Positions 1 through 7,940 of a DNA stretch of 37,162 nucleotides are shown one piece after another. The stretch spans positions 1 to 37,162 of the forward strand of contig JAFUPE010000064.1 of assembly GCA_017481395.1 (NCBI GenBank), written 5' to 3'. The notes beneath the pieces were generated by a model. That model did no database searches. It worked only from the letters and a program-made list of their open reading frames with translations, and had not been told where the DNA came from. The position numbers were made by a program, and so were the translations under genes. This DNA is from Ruminococcus sp. (GTDB taxonomy: Bacteria > Bacillota_A > Clostridia > Oscillospirales > Acutalibacteraceae). Position 1 is the first letter of the stretch. Each line of letters opens with the position of its first letter.

Positions 1-2
1 AC

Positions 3-128
3 AGACGCTCAAACAGAACTTGGAAGCCCAATGTTCAGAGGGTAAAGGCAATCGTTGACGGTTCTCCCAAGCATGTTTATGCTTGCACCCGTTGCTTGCG
101 TTCAGGCAAGGTACAGAGAGCTATCTAA
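3..128 (+). CDS. rpmB: 50S ribosomal protein L28, C-terminal part (cut by the window edge)
   Basis: This is the last 41 codons of ribosomal protein L28, a structural protein of the large ribosomal subunit. The frame opens at the left edge, reads RRSNRTWKPNVQRVKAIVDG and ends in CTRCLRSGKVQRAI before TAA at 126-128. The RTWKPN block and the SGKVxRA ending are typical of bacterial L28. The C-terminal CxxC fits the zinc-binding form of L28, whose other CxxC would lie upstream of the window. An intrinsic terminator follows about 60 nt downstream, so the gene is probably transcribed alone or last in its unit. The start is outside the window. Confidence 0.93.
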   Translation, partial: RRSNRTWKPNVQRVKAIVDGSPKHVYACTRCLRSGKVQRAI

Positions 129-143
129 TCCTAATCAAAAATC

Positions 144-171
144 GCTTCGGCTTCCCTTTGGAAGCTGAAGC
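144..171. repeat. 12-bp inverted repeat downstream of rpmB
   Basis: GCTTCGGCTTCC (144-155) can pair with GGAAGCTGAAGC (160-171) around a 4-nt loop, with one G-U pair. No T-run follows it, so alone it is not a classical terminator. It may protect the 3' end of the rpmB transcript, with the real terminator 18 nt further on. Confidence 0.55.
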
Positions 172-188
172 ACATATGATTAAAACTC

Positions 189-216
189 AACCGAAGGTTT
201 ACGCCTTCGGTTTTTT
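189..216 (+). terminator. Rho-independent terminator of rpmB
   Basis: AACCGAAGG (189-197) pairs with CCTTCGGTT (204-212) around a 6-nt loop and is followed by a T-run. The polarity fits termination of the rightward rpmB transcript. Confidence 0.85.
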
Positions 217-282
217 ATTTTACCGCTTGCCGCGGTGGCAGTTCGCTTTTGGATAGGTTAATTATATAGGTAATCAATCATC

Positions 283-426
283 AACGGCGGGTTGAGTTTA
301 TATGAACATTATCGTAGGGGCGATTTACAAATCGCCCCTACACTGAACACCGTACATAAAATCAGCCGAGGATTTTTTATGTCCTCGGCTTTGCTTATAT
401 ATAATAATTATATTTTAACCCGCCGT
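283..426. repeat. Inverted-repeat bounded intergenic element
   Basis: The gap between rpmB and alaS (129-482) holds no gene. Inside it, AACGGCGGGTT (283-293) is mirrored by AACCCGCCGT (417-426), giving an element of about 144 bp with inverted ends. It contains a hairpin GTAGGGGCGAT (314-324) / ATCGCCCCTAC (331-341) and a second stem at 364-390. The same AACGGCGGGT core recurs at 15420-15430 beside a similar TAGGGAC-type hairpin. This suggests a dispersed, non-coding repeat family, possibly MITE-like. No transposase is present. Confidence 0.5.
364..390 (-). terminator. Possible terminator of alaS
   Basis: AGCCGAGGA (364-372) pairs with TCCTCGGCT (382-390) around a 9-nt loop. Read leftward it is followed by GATTTTAT, a weak T-run. 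It is the best terminator candidate downstream of alaS, but it lies inside the repeat element and could equally be part of that. Confidence 0.4.
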
Positions 427-482
427 CAGTAGAAGTATTCCGATATCTGAACCTGTCCGAAGGCGAATTACCCTGCAGGTGG

Positions 483-3116
483 TTAACCTGCAAGTTTTTC
501 TTCAATTGAATTTACAAATGCTGCAAGAGCTTCATCAACCTTTGACGCGTCCTTACCGCCTGCCATAGCCATATCGGGCTTTCCGCCGCCGTTACCGCCG
601 CAAAGCTGAGCCGCCGCCTTAACAAGGTCGCCTGCCTTAATGCCCTTAGAGATTGCATCCTTACCTACTGCACAGGCAAAGGTAAGCTTCTGGGTGCTTA
701 CACTTGCAAGAAGTACAACCGAAACCGCACTCTTGTCGGTTACTCTTTGGCACATGGTCTTAAGCATATCGCCCTCGATACCGTCGAATTTCTCAGCGAT
801 AACCTTAACTCCTGCAATTTCCTTAGCCTCATCAATAAGCGAATCCATCTGGTACGCAACCATCTTCTGCTCAAGCTCAGCTATCTTCTTATCCTTTGCC
901 TTAAGCTCCTCAGCTACCTTTTCACAGCCTGCAGCCAAATCCTTAGCAGAGTTAAGCTTAAGTGCAGACGCACTCTTGGCGACCTCGAAGAGGGTATTCT
1001 CCAGCATTCTTAATACGCCCTTGCCTGTTACGGCATCGATTCTTCTTACGCCTGCAGCTACAGAGCCTTCCTGACGGATTTTGAAGAGACCTAATTTTGC
1101 CGTGTTATCTACGTGAGTACCGCCGCAAAGCTCAATTGAGAAGTCACCTGCTTTGACAACTCGTACTACATCACCGTATTTTTCGCCGAAAAGTGCCATC
1201 GCACCCATTTCCTTAGCCTTTGCAATAGGCATCTCACGAGATGTTACTTCATAAGCCTTTAAGATTTCCTCGTTAACCATTGCCTCTACGTCTGCCAATT
1301 CCTCAGCAGTAAGTGCCGAGAAATGAGTAAAGTAAAATCTTACGGAAGCATCGGTTACAAGCTGACCTGCCTGCTCAACGTGATTTCCGAGAACCTTTCT
1401 TAATGCCGCCTGTAAAAGGTGTGCGGCTGTATGATTACGCATAATTGAAGCTCTGCGCTCTGTATCAATATAAGCCTTGGCACAATCGTCAACCGCAAAG
1501 CTGCCCTTTGTAACCTTACCTGTATGCATAAAGATACCGGCAGGGTCCTTAGTAGTATTGGTTACCTCAAATTCGGTTTCGCCGATTCTGATAACACCTG
1601 TGTCGCCTACCTGACCGCCGCTTTCAGCATAGAAGGGAGTCTTGTTAAGAACAACAACTGCTTTGTCGCCTTCGCCTGCGGCATTTTCGCGTTCGCCGTT
1701 TACAATAAGTGCAAGAACTTTGGCGTCGCACTCTGTTTCTGTATAGCCAACAAACTCTGTAGCAGGAATATCTGCAAGGTCAACAGCATCAGAAAGCCAA
1801 GCGTCGGCACCTGCGTCCTTTCTTGCATCTCTGGAACGCTTCTTCTGCTCGGCTAAAAGCTCATAGAAACGCTCGGTATCAACCTTAATGCCTTTTTCTG
1901 CAAGGATTTCCTTGGTAAGGTCAACAGGGAAGCCGAATGTATCATTAAGCTTAAAGGTATCCTCACCCGAGAGAGTCTTAACGTCGCCTCTTGCTATGAT
2001 ATCCTCAATCATAGCCATACCCTGCTCAATTGTCTTGGCAAAGTTATCTTCCTCAACTCTGATAAGCTTCTTGATAAACTCTTCTTTTTCCTTAAGCTCA
2101 GGGTAAGCACTTTCGTTTTCTTTAATAACTGTGGAGCAGATTTCAGAAAGGAAGGGCTTGTTGTAGCCTAAAAGTCTGCCGTGGCGTGCGGCACGGCGGA
2201 GAAGTCTTCTTAAAACGTAGCCTCTGCCTTCATTAGAGGGCATAACACCGTCGCCAATCATAAAGGTTGTGCTGCGGATATGGTCGGTAATAACGCGAAG
2301 CGAAATATCCTTACTTGCATCCTTGCCGTACTCTACGCCTGTAACAGCACTGATGTGCTTCATAATATTCTGAACTGTATCAACAAGGAAGAGGTTGTCT
2401 ACGCCCTGCATCACGCAAGCAAGACGCTCAAGGCCCATACCTGTGTCGATATTGGGATGCTCTAAAGGTGTGTAGTTACCTTTGCCGTCGCTTTCAAATT
2501 GAGTGAAAACAAGGTTCCACACTTCTACAAAGCGGTCACATTCACAGCCTACCTTACAATCGGGAGAGCCACATCCTTTTTCAGGGCCGCGGTCAAAGTA
2601 AATCTCAGAGCAAGGACCGCAGGGACCTGAGCCATGCTCCCAGAAGTTGTCCTCTTTACCCATTCGAACCATATGAGATGGGTCAACGCCTCTCTCCTTT
2701 GTCCAAATATCGTAAGCCTCATCGTCATCCTGATATACGGAAACGTAAAGAAGCTCCTTAGGCATTTTTAAAACCTCGGTAAAGAACTCCCATGCCCAAG
2801 CTGTAGCCTCACGCTTAAAGTAGTCACCGAAGGAGAAGTTACCAAGCATCTCGAAATAAGTGCCGTGACGTGCAGTAATACCTACACGCTCGATATCGGG
2901 TGTACGGATACACTTCTGGCAGGTTGTTACTCTGGTTTTAGGAGGAGTAACCTCGCCTGTAAAATACTTTTTCATCGGAGCCATACCGCTGTTAATAAGC
3001 AGTAAGCTGTTGTCGTCCTTAGGGATAAGAGGAAAGCTCTGGAGTCTTAAGCAACCCTTGCTTTCCATGAACTTAAGAAAACTTTCTCTAAGCTCGTTAA
3101 CGCCCATCCATTCCAT
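483..3116 (-). CDS. alaS: Alanine--tRNA ligase (AlaRS)
   Basis: AlaRS charges tRNA-Ala with alanine in the cytoplasm and hydrolyses mischarged Ser/Gly-tRNA-Ala. The ATG at 3116 gives 877 aa, the usual length. It starts MEWMGVNELRESFLKFMESKG, the family N-terminus, behind a GGAAG ribosome binding site. The frame stays open 37 codons further upstream, but that stretch lies in the T-box terminator region and is not a protein start. The class II catalytic core is at about residues 1-250 (TTCQKCIRTPDIERVG, RHGTYFEMLGNFSFGDYFK). The editing domain carries HTAAH and CGGTH zinc-site motifs at roughly 570-680. A glycine-rich C-Ala tail (GGNGGGKPDMAMAGGKD) closes the protein. Expression is controlled by the T-box leader directly upstream. 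Confidence 0.98.
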   Translation of the reverse strand: MEWMGVNELRESFLKFMESKGCLRLQSFPLIPKDDNSLLLINSGMAPMKKYFTGEVTPPKTRVTTCQKCIRTPDIERVGITARHGTYFEMLGNFSFGDYFKREATAWAWEFFTEVLKMPKELLYVSVYQDDDEAYDIWTKERGVDPSHMVRMGKEDNFWEHGSGPCGPCSEIYFDRGPEKGCGSPDCKVGCECDRFVEVWNLVFTQFESDGKGNYTPLEHPNIDTGMGLERLACVMQGVDNLFLVDTVQNIMKHISAVTGVEYGKDASKDISLRVITDHIRSTTFMIGDGVMPSNEGRGYVLRRLLRRAARHGRLLGYNKPFLSEICSTVIKENESAYPELKEKEEFIKKLIRVEEDNFAKTIEQGMAMIEDIIARGDVKTLSGEDTFKLNDTFGFPVDLTKEILAEKGIKVDTERFYELLAEQKKRSRDARKDAGADAWLSDAVDLADIPATEFVGYTETECDAKVLALIVNGERENAAGEGDKAVVVLNKTPFYAESGGQVGDTGVIRIGETEFEVTNTTKDPAGIFMHTGKVTKGSFAVDDCAKAYIDTERRASIMRNHTAAHLLQAALRKVLGNHVEQAGQLVTDASVRFYFTHFSALTAEELADVEAMVNEEILKAYEVTSREMPIAKAKEMGAMALFGEKYGDVVRVVKAGDFSIELCGGTHVDNTAKLGLFKIRQEGSVAAGVRRIDAVTGKGVLRMLENTLFEVAKSASALKLNSAKDLAAGCEKVAEELKAKDKKIAELEQKMVAYQMDSLIDEAKEIAGVKVIAEKFDGIEGDMLKTMCQRVTDKSAVSVVLLASVSTQKLTFACAVGKDAISKGIKAGDLVKAAAQLCGGNGGGKPDMAMAGGKDASKVDEALAAFVNSIEEKLAG

Positions 3117-3156
3117 TTTTATCTTCCTTTCTATAATACAAATTTCTATTTTAGAA

Positions 3157-3197
3157 TAATAAAAAGCTTTTGTCCCCAAAAACAGGGACAAAAGCTT
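3157..3197 (-). terminator. T-box regulated terminator
   Basis: GGGACAAAAGCTT (3185-3197 as written on +) pairs with AAGCTTTTGTCCC (3164-3176). On the minus strand the stem is followed by TTTTTATT. The upstream arm overlaps the sequence needed for the T-box antiterminator, so this is the regulated attenuator. Confidence 0.9.
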
Positions 3198-3403
3198 GAA
3201 CTTCTGCGGTACCACCCTAATTGGCAAAGCTTTTACAAAGTCCTTGCCCTCTCAAGACTCCTTAACGCGGAAAACGCCGTATTCGTCATACGAAGCTCGG
3301 GGTTGGCTGTTGAAAAAACTTTAAAGTACATTTCAGCTACTGCACTCTCTCTGTATAAAGTAAAAATTCAACTCGACCCGTCAAAGCCGTTAAATATTAA
3401 ACC
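3157..3403 (-). promoter_or_regulatory. T-box riboswitch (Ala) in the alaS leader
   Basis: T-box leaders bind uncharged cognate tRNA and then allow read-through into the synthetase gene. On the minus strand the invariant T-box AGGGTGGTACCGC lies at 3206-3218 and is followed by a strong terminator hairpin just before alaS. Upstream are an AGAGAG element, a GCTGAAA element and a GTTAA element, as in Stem I to Stem III of the class. A GCC triplet at 3305-3307, downstream of GCTGAAA and followed by A, is a reasonable alanine specifier codon. The specifier placement is my inference; the T-box itself is clear. Confidence 0.92.
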
Positions 3404-3409
3404 TTTGTT

Positions 3410-3438
3410 ATTAAAGCATAAAAAAGCTTTGTTGTCAA
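3410..3438 (-). promoter_or_regulatory. Sigma-A promoter of the alaS T-box transcript
   Basis: Minus-strand TTGACA (3433-3438), a 17-nt spacer and TTTAAT (3410-3415). The -35 box overlaps the stop codon of the upstream U32 gene. Transcription would begin near 3403, at the 5' edge of the T-box. Confidence 0.75.
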
Positions 3439-4670
3439 TGGTTTTTGCGTTTCACCCTGAGCATTGAGCCTGCGGGTATATTTTTGTCGGTGGTAAGTGT
3501 AAGCCTTTCCATAGGATGAGGGGTGCTTTCAACATTTTCACCCTTTTCGTTTATTATGGTAAGAGCTTTTGTTTCAAAAGCATATCCCGAGGGCGGAAGA
3601 ACGTCGAGGGTATCGCCAACATAAAACTTGTTACGCTGAGTAATTATGCTTTCAAAATCCTTTGACTGTTCACAGAAAGCGACTAAGTCGTAGTGGCGGA
3701 TATAACCGCCATTCTCGGTATTCTGTCCCGGCTCATGCCCCATATAAAAGCCTGTACTGTAAGCACGATGGCTGATTTTTTCAAGCTCCTCTTTAATCCA
3801 CGGGCTAAGGGTATATTCGCCCTCTTTATGTGCAAGGTACTCGTCAACCGCCTTACGGTATGCATTAGTTGTAACCGCGGTGTAATAAGCAGTTTTTGCT
3901 CTGCCTTCAATTTTAAGGCTGCTTACGCCTGCTTTGATAAGCTCGGGAATATGCTCAATCATACACATATCCTTGGAATTATAAAGGAAGGTGCCTCCAT
4001 TTTCCTCTTCTACAGGAAAGAACTGACCCTCGCGGTTTTCTTCGTATAGATGATACTTCCATCTGCAAGGCTGAGCACAGTCTCCTCGGTTGGCATCTCT
4101 GCCTGTTAAGTAGCTCGAAATAAGGCATCTGCCCGAAAAAGACACGCACATTGCACCATGTATAAAGCACTCAATCTCAAGCTCTTTTGGAATACGGGAC
4201 CTGATTTCGGCAATTTCCTCAAGGCTCAGCTCTCTTGCAAGCACAACCCTTTCTGCACCCATATTGTAAAAAGCCTTTGCCGTTTCGTGGTTAACGATAC
4301 CTGCCTGTGTAGAGATATGACGAGCAACCTTCGGAGCATACTTTTTTGCAAGCTCGAAAACGCCTAAGTCAGCAATAATAAATGCGTCAACACCTACACT
4401 CTGTGCATATTCAAGGAACTCGGGAAGACGCTCTATCTGGTCAAAACGAGGCAAAGTGTTGCAGGTAAGGTACAGCTTTTTGCCCATAGAATGCACCTTT
4501 TGTACAGCAAGCTTAAGACCTTCTGCATCAAAATTTTTAGGGGCAGTTCGCATACCGAACTCGGTATATGCAAGGTACACCGCATCTGCACCAAAGCGAA
4601 GTGCGGCATCCAAAGCCTCCATATCGCCTGCAGGAGACAAAACCTCGGTAATAAGTTTATTTTCGTTCAT
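3435..4670 (-). CDS. Peptidase U32 family protein, probable tRNA uridine-34 hydroxylase (TrhP type)
   Basis: This 411-aa protein belongs to the U32 family, whose bacterial members TrhP/YrrO and RlhA hydroxylate RNA bases rather than cleave peptides. It starts MNENKLITEVLSPAGDMEALDAA, typical of the family TIM-barrel. It carries the U32 signature with conserved cysteines (CFIHGAMCVSFSGRCLISSY, then GRDANRGDCAQPCRW), which in TrhP/RlhA proteins serve iron-sulfur binding. The length matches YrrO (about 420 aa) better than the shorter YrrN. It follows mltG with a 1-base TAATG overlap, so the two are translationally coupled. B. subtilis also keeps mltG close to its U32 pair (yrrL-yrrM-yrrN-yrrO). 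Here only one U32 gene is present and no TrmR/YrrM methyltransferase lies next to it. The exact modification is inferred. Confidence 0.82.
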   Translation of the reverse strand: MNENKLITEVLSPAGDMEALDAALRFGADAVYLAYTEFGMRTAPKNFDAEGLKLAVQKVHSMGKKLYLTCNTLPRFDQIERLPEFLEYAQSVGVDAFIIADLGVFELAKKYAPKVARHISTQAGIVNHETAKAFYNMGAERVVLARELSLEEIAEIRSRIPKELEIECFIHGAMCVSFSGRCLISSYLTGRDANRGDCAQPCRWKYHLYEENREGQFFPVEEENGGTFLYNSKDMCMIEHIPELIKAGVSSLKIEGRAKTAYYTAVTTNAYRKAVDEYLAHKEGEYTLSPWIKEELEKISHRAYSTGFYMGHEPGQNTENGGYIRHYDLVAFCEQSKDFESIITQRNKFYVGDTLDVLPPSGYAFETKALTIINEKGENVESTPHPMERLTLTTDKNIPAGSMLRVKRKNH

Positions 4671-6082
4671 TAGCCTAAACCTGCCGCTGCAAGATTTGCC
4701 TGATGCTGAAGAAGCGTCTCGGCATAGTAAGATGTAATTTCTCCGTCCTCGCCTGTACCATGACAGAAATAGAAGTAGTTAGTAGCATTGGGGTTAACTG
4801 CCGCTGTAATAGCATCTAATCCGGGCGAACAAATAGCACCGGGGGGTAAACCCTCGCTGTCGTAGGTTTCGTAAGCACTTTGGAAGGTTTCTCTTATATC
4901 CTCAGGGATATCCTCATAAGAGCTATAGGGGTAGAAATGAGTAGAATCCATACCTAAGGTATAAATATCCATAGAAGCACCACGCTCGAGACGGTTTTTG
5001 ATAGCCGAGGAAACGTTATACATATCCTCCACATTTGCCGCCTCACCCTGAACAATCGCGGCTGTATTGACGATTTCGTCAATGGACTTGCCGCTTCTTG
5101 CGGCTAAATCCTTGATTGTAATATTTTCACTGTAACCGAGAATCTCCAGCTTGGTTTCGTTAATTCTTACATTAAAGTTATCAAGGAAGCGGCTTATAGT
5201 CAGTGCAGGGTCCTCGTCAACGTAAAACTCGTAGGTATCGGGGAACAGATAGCCCTCAAGCTTATAAATCCTGTCGGGATTTTCTTCGATATCGGCAATA
5301 AAGTCATAGTCTTCGTCAAACTCGCTTGAATTACAAAGTCTTAAGAACTCATCCTTATCAGAGGTTACGCCTGCATCATAAAGCTCCTCTGCAACCTCAA
5401 CTACCGTCATACCCTCGGTAAACTGAAGAGTAATAGTGGTCTGACGGTTGTCGATATTTCTAAGGTAGTTTACAACGCCTAAGTAGTCCTTATTGGTTGC
5501 CACCTCATACACACCTGGCTCAATTTCGTCGCCCTTGCCGGTGAGTCCCAAGAACATAGAAAAGAAAAATGCAGAATCTACAACGCCCTTACCTTCAAGC
5601 TTCTTGGAAATATCATCAACGCTGTCGCCCTTAGCAACAATAATAGTAACAGTGTCTTCTTCTGCTCGGTTAACAGCAAAAAGGTCATTAAATCCCGACA
5701 CAAAAAATTCTGCCATAACCGCCGAAAGAATAAGAATAAGCAAAAGCCACGCAATTCGGTAAATCTTTTTGTTTCTTCCGGATTTAATCTGCCTTACCTT
5801 TTTAGCCTCACGCTTTTCGGCTTTTATAGCCTTTTTTGAGTCACGCTCAATCTGAGCACGGGTAGTCTCGTTGCTGAATGAGGTAATCTCATTGGATGCA
5901 TCACTCTGATTCTCAGAGGGAGGCTGAGATTTCGAGGCTCTCTCAAAAACACGGGTGTTTTCGTCTGCCGCTGTGTCGCTGCTTATATTAAGCTTAAACT
6001 CCTCTGCTTTTTTTCTGCGGTAAAGCTCTACAAGCTCGTTCTGTTCTTTTTCTGATTTATTATTCGGATTCATATCGCTCAT
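4670..6082 (-). CDS. mltG: Endolytic transglycosylase MltG (YceG-like)
   Basis: MltG cleaves nascent peptidoglycan glycan strands at the membrane and so sets their length. The 470-aa protein has a charged cytoplasmic N-terminus (about 1-105), one membrane segment near residues 109-128 (IAWLLLILILSAVMAEFF), and an extracellular LysM-like/YceG region. The catalytic part contains LEGYLFPDTYEF, AAIVQGEA with the presumed catalytic Glu at 347, NRLERGASMDIYTLGMDSTHFYPYSS-type residues, and GLPPGAICSPGLDAI. The E. coli equivalent of the key residue is Glu218 in IVEKET. The long hydrophilic N-terminus is usual in Firmicutes. The start ATG at 6082 has a GGAAAGGA ribosome binding site; an in-frame ATG lies three codons downstream. 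It sits between the 5-FCL gene and the U32 gene in one leftward unit. Confidence 0.93.
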   Translation of the reverse strand: MSDMNPNNKSEKEQNELVELYRRKKAEEFKLNISSDTAADENTRVFERASKSQPPSENQSDASNEITSFSNETTRAQIERDSKKAIKAEKREAKKVRQIKSGRNKKIYRIAWLLLILILSAVMAEFFVSGFNDLFAVNRAEEDTVTIIVAKGDSVDDISKKLEGKGVVDSAFFFSMFLGLTGKGDEIEPGVYEVATNKDYLGVVNYLRNIDNRQTTITLQFTEGMTVVEVAEELYDAGVTSDKDEFLRLCNSSEFDEDYDFIADIEENPDRIYKLEGYLFPDTYEFYVDEDPALTISRFLDNFNVRINETKLEILGYSENITIKDLAARSGKSIDEIVNTAAIVQGEAANVEDMYNVSSAIKNRLERGASMDIYTLGMDSTHFYPYSSYEDIPEDIRETFQSAYETYDSEGLPPGAICSPGLDAITAAVNPNATNYFYFCHGTGEDGEITSYYAETLLQHQANLAAAGLG

Positions 6083-6127
6083 AGCTACTGTCCTTTCCTG
6101 AAAGGTATATGAAACAATATATTAAAC

Positions 6128-6691
6128 TCAGGGTTTAATTTCCCTTAAAAAATTTTCCGTAACTATTATATCCACAGGCATATCGTAATCTTCCTTGGGA
6201 AGCGTAAGCCTTAAGAAGCTATTATAACAAAAGCCTGCACTTTTGCCCTTGAAGCTGTTTAAAAACCTGTCGTAATATCCGCCGCCCCTGCCAAGTCGGA
6301 AGCCCTTTGCGTCAAAGCTTAAAGCAGGAACCACACAAAGGCTTTTGTCTGTTGGGGTTGCTGTTTTGCACTTGGCTGTATCAGGCTCTAAAAGTCCGTA
6401 CTTGCCTTTTATAAGGTCAGCGGAGGACTTAATAAAGTAAAACTCCATATTATTGCCCTCTGTGCACTTTGGAACGGCTACCCTTTTGCCGTTTGCAAAA
6501 GCGGCGTGGATAAGCCCCCACGTGTCGGGTTCAAAGTCCTGAGAAACATATGTAAGCACCATATCCGCCTTAGAGTATTCCTCAGAACACAAAAGGCGGC
6601 TTTGGATTTCTATACTCATTTTCTGTCTGTAATCTCGGCTTAAACCCTTTCTCATTTCGTCAAAGTGAGTCCGAAGCTGAGATTTTGACAT
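6128..6691 (-). CDS. 5-formyltetrahydrofolate cyclo-ligase
   Basis: This enzyme (5-FCL/MTHFS) converts 5-formyl-THF to 5,10-methenyl-THF using ATP and returns folate to the one-carbon pool. The 187-aa product begins MSKSQLRTHFDEMRKGLS. It carries the family's C-terminal motif FRLGRGGGYYDRFL and the block VVPALSFDAKGFRLG. I chose the ATG at 6691, preceded by AAAGAAG. A GTG seven codons earlier (6712) overlaps the end of the DJ-1 gene and has poorer spacing. The chosen start leaves an 11-nt gap to the upstream stop. Neighbouring thyX also uses folate, so the two share a cofactor pool. Confidence 0.92.
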   Translation of the reverse strand: MSKSQLRTHFDEMRKGLSRDYRQKMSIEIQSRLLCSEEYSKADMVLTYVSQDFEPDTWGLIHAAFANGKRVAVPKCTEGNNMEFYFIKSSADLIKGKYGLLEPDTAKCKTATPTDKSLCVVPALSFDAKGFRLGRGGGYYDRFLNSFKGKSAGFCYNSFLRLTLPKEDYDMPVDIIVTENFLREIKP

Positions 6692-6702
6692 GTTTTCTTC
6701 TT

Positions 6703-7251
6703 TTAACTGCACTGCATTGACTCCTTAAGCTCCAAAGCTTTGCTTTCGCCCTTAAGCTCCTTAATAATCTCGGCGGCAAAGTCTACGGTAGCACCGGGGC
6801 CCTTTGCGGTAATCACCTTGCCGTCCTTAACCGCAGGAAGGTCTGACAAATCCGCCCCTTTAAGCTCAGCTTCAAAACCGGGATAGCAGGTAGCTTTCTT
6901 TCCCTCTAAAATACCCTTGTGACCTAAAATCTGAGGTGCGGCACAGATGGCAAAAACATACAAGTCGTTCTTAATGCAATAATCAAGAGCCTTAACAACG
7001 CCCTCGCTCATTTCAAGGTTTACTGTACCGGGCATACCGCCGGGCAGAATTACGCCCTCGATATTCTCAAAGTCGATTTCATCTATACCCATATCCGCCT
7101 TGACAAAAACACCATGGGCACCTTCAACAAGGTTTTGGGCATCTGCGTCAACAGAAACAGTCGCAACATCAACACTCACTCGTCTTAACATATCAACTGT
7201 AGTTATAGCTTCGATTTCTTCAAAACCCTTTGCAAGAAAACAGTAAAACAT
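6703..7251 (-). CDS. DJ-1/PfpI family protein
   Basis: A 182-aa member of the DJ-1 (YajL/Hsp31/PfpI) superfamily. The line AKGFEEIEAITTVDMLRRV matches the DJ-1 N-terminus; Glu14 corresponds to human DJ-1 Glu18. The nucleophile elbow is AICAAP with Cys103, matching DJ-1 Cys106. The C-terminal TAKGPGATVDFAAEIIKEL is also typical. Family members are described as glyoxalases or deglycases, or as redox chaperones, and the true substrate is often unknown. The gene lies between tmk and the 5-FCL gene with short gaps (14 and 11 nt), so it is co-transcribed. Nothing nearby identifies its substrate. Confidence 0.88.
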   Translation of the reverse strand: MFYCFLAKGFEEIEAITTVDMLRRVSVDVATVSVDADAQNLVEGAHGVFVKADMGIDEIDFENIEGVILPGGMPGTVNLEMSEGVVKALDYCIKNDLYVFAICAAPQILGHKGILEGKKATCYPGFEAELKGADLSDLPAVKDGKVITAKGPGATVDFAAEIIKELKGESKALELKESMQCS

Positions 7252-7265
7252 AATATACCTCCATA

Positions 7266-7940
7266 TTAATCAAAGACCTTTAACGCCTCGCTCAATACCT
7301 TTTCTGAGATTTCTTCTATGGTATACGGGTTTTCACCGTCACTGCACTCTATAACAGTCCAGCCTAATTTTTCGGCGGCATAAAGAGCATTTGTGCGACA
7401 AAGCTTTAAAAAGCCTACGTTCTTTTCGTGCAAATCTTTTTTACTCTCGTCGCCCTCGTAGCGTTTGGACATTAAACGCTGAGAAATCTCGGTGGGCATA
7501 TCAAGGTAAATTACCTTGTCGGGCTTTGGAAGCCCCATTTTATTAAATTCAAAATCCACAAGCCAGTTTAAAAAGGCTTCCTTCTCGTTTTCATTAAGCT
7601 TTGAAAGCATATAAACTGCATTAGAGGTTGTGTAGCGGTCGAAAACAAAATTCATACCATTTAAAAAATCCGCTTTCCAATACTTTAAATAGCTTGCTAT
7701 GCGGTCAACGGCATAAAACGATGAAGCCGCGTAAGCATTAACCGCCATAGGGTCATCGCCCAACTCTCCGCCCAAGTACATTTTTACCAAGGCCGAGCTT
7801 TGGCTTTCGTAATCGGGATAAGAAAGACGTTTTACATCGTATTTTTTTGCTAAAGCATCTGCAAGAAGCCTTGCCTGAGTATTTTTACCCGAGCCGTCGA
7901 GGCCTTCTATTACAATTATCTTACCCTTATTATTTTCCAT
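7266..7940 (-). CDS. tmk: Thymidylate kinase (dTMP kinase)
   Basis: It phosphorylates dTMP to dTDP with ATP, the step after thymidylate synthase. The 224-aa protein has a P-loop [16 protein letters not shown] at residues 11-26, the FDRYTTSN motif near residue 100 (DRY/DRx dTMP-binding arginine), and an arginine-bearing lid segment around [14 protein letters not shown]. The start ATG overlaps the end of thyX by 11 nt, so expression is coupled. Having ThyX and Tmk together gives a compact dUMP-to-dTDP pathway. The P-loop has Asn where many Tmk proteins have Thr or Ser (GSGKNTQ versus GSGKTTQ/GAGKST), a mild variation. Confidence 0.9.
   Translation of the reverse strand: MENNKGKIIVIEGLDGSGKNTQARLLADALAKKYDVKRLSYPDYESQSSALVKMYLGGELGDDPMAVNAYAASSFYAVDRIASYLKYWKADFLNGMNFVFDRYTTSNAVYMLSKLNENEKEAFLNWLVDFEFNKMGLPKPDKVIYLDMPTEISQRLMSKRYEGDESKKDLHEKNVGFLKLCRTNALYAAEKLGWTVIECSDGENPYTIEEISEKVLSEALKVFD

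Noticed and set aside
640..1074. Open frame on the plus strand opposite alaS
   Set aside because: It is antisense to a well-conserved synthetase, with Ser/Ala-rich translation typical of a shadow frame. Similar frames opposite ftsH, dnaB, uvrA and sigG were dropped for the same reason.
3117..3227. N-terminal extension of AlaRS by 37 residues
   Set aside because: The extension lies in the T-box terminator and antiterminator region and matches no AlaRS N-terminus; the ATG at 3116 has a ribosome binding site.
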